From an uncultured Rhodospirillales bacterium (GTDB taxonomy: Bacteria; Pseudomonadota; Alphaproteobacteria; Acetobacterales; Acetobacteraceae): a stretch of DNA of 6,182 bases. The stretch spans positions 1 to 6,182 of the forward strand of contig CAIVDX010000390.1 of NCBI GenBank assembly GCA_903904805.1, read 5' to 3'. The first letter of the stretch is position 1; each line of letters opens with the position of its first letter. This document shows positions 6,145-6,182 of this stretch, in pieces. The translations under genes and the position numbers were made by a program. The notes beneath the pieces are model-generated. The model was not told the DNA's origin. It worked only from the letters and a program-made list of their open reading frames with translations, and ran no database searches.

Positions 6145-6182
6145 TTAGCCGACCGTGAAGAGTTCCCGCGGCGTTTTCGTCA
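6145..6182 (-). CDS. Possible C-terminal end of an upstream minus-strand gene (partial)
   Basis: Read from the right edge on the minus strand, one frame gives TKTPRELFTVG followed by TAA at 6147-6145. It ends 8 nt before the A/T hairpins, as expected for a gene followed by a terminator-like element. Only eleven codons are inside the window, so the product cannot be recognised and the call rests on position. The other two frames run into or through the hairpin, which is less natural. If real, it would be the gene preceding the M24-fold protein, about 60 bp away. Confidence 0.35.
   Translation of the reverse strand, partial: TKTPRELFTVG

Noticed and set aside
1..6182. CRISPR arrays, tRNA or rRNA genes, insertion sequences, phage genes
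   Set aside because: I saw no regularly spaced repeats, no cloverleaf-like segment, no transposase or integrase motifs and no long terminal inverted repeats in the window.

Overview
The window is GC-rich bacterial DNA with long, G/C-ending codons and very little non-coding sequence. It looks like an alphaproteobacterium. The Acetobacteraceae is my best guess, because an A/T-only hairpin of the kind I recall between genes in that family lies at the right edge, and because of the style of the two-component genes. This placement is inference; there is no rRNA or other marker.

Layout from left to right. (1) Positions 18-779, minus strand: an OmpR/PhoB-type response regulator. (2) A short divergent intergenic region (about 780-952) with a perfect 5-1-5 palindrome and an extended -10-like element facing right. 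(3) Positions 953-1435, plus strand: a receiver-only response regulator. Thirteen bases later (1449-3971) comes a large membrane histidine kinase: TM, dCache-like periplasmic sensor, TM, PAS, PAS, HisKA, HATPase. (4) A 47-bp convergent gap. (5) A minus-strand pair read from right to left: an M24/creatinase-fold protein (6084-5047) followed 14 bp later by an ACMSD-like amidohydrolase (5032-4019). (6) At the right edge, a run of A/T hairpins and the apparent last eleven codons of another minus-strand gene.

The left half reads as one signalling module with one kinase and two possible phospho-acceptors: the lone receiver, co-transcribed with the kinase, and the divergent DNA-binding regulator. 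The kinase has its phospho-accepting His and ATP-binding boxes, but has Val where HisKA kinases normally carry the Thr/Asn/Gln linked to phosphatase activity. A co-expressed lone receiver could then serve as the phosphate drain. The right half looks like part of a small catabolic operon. Its M24-fold member has lost the two Asp metal ligands that can be located, so it cannot be an ordinary metallopeptidase. The two halves converge, and nothing in the sequence shows that they are functionally linked. Nothing here amounts to a demonstrably new system; the missing phosphatase residue and the metal-less M24 protein are the most interesting points.
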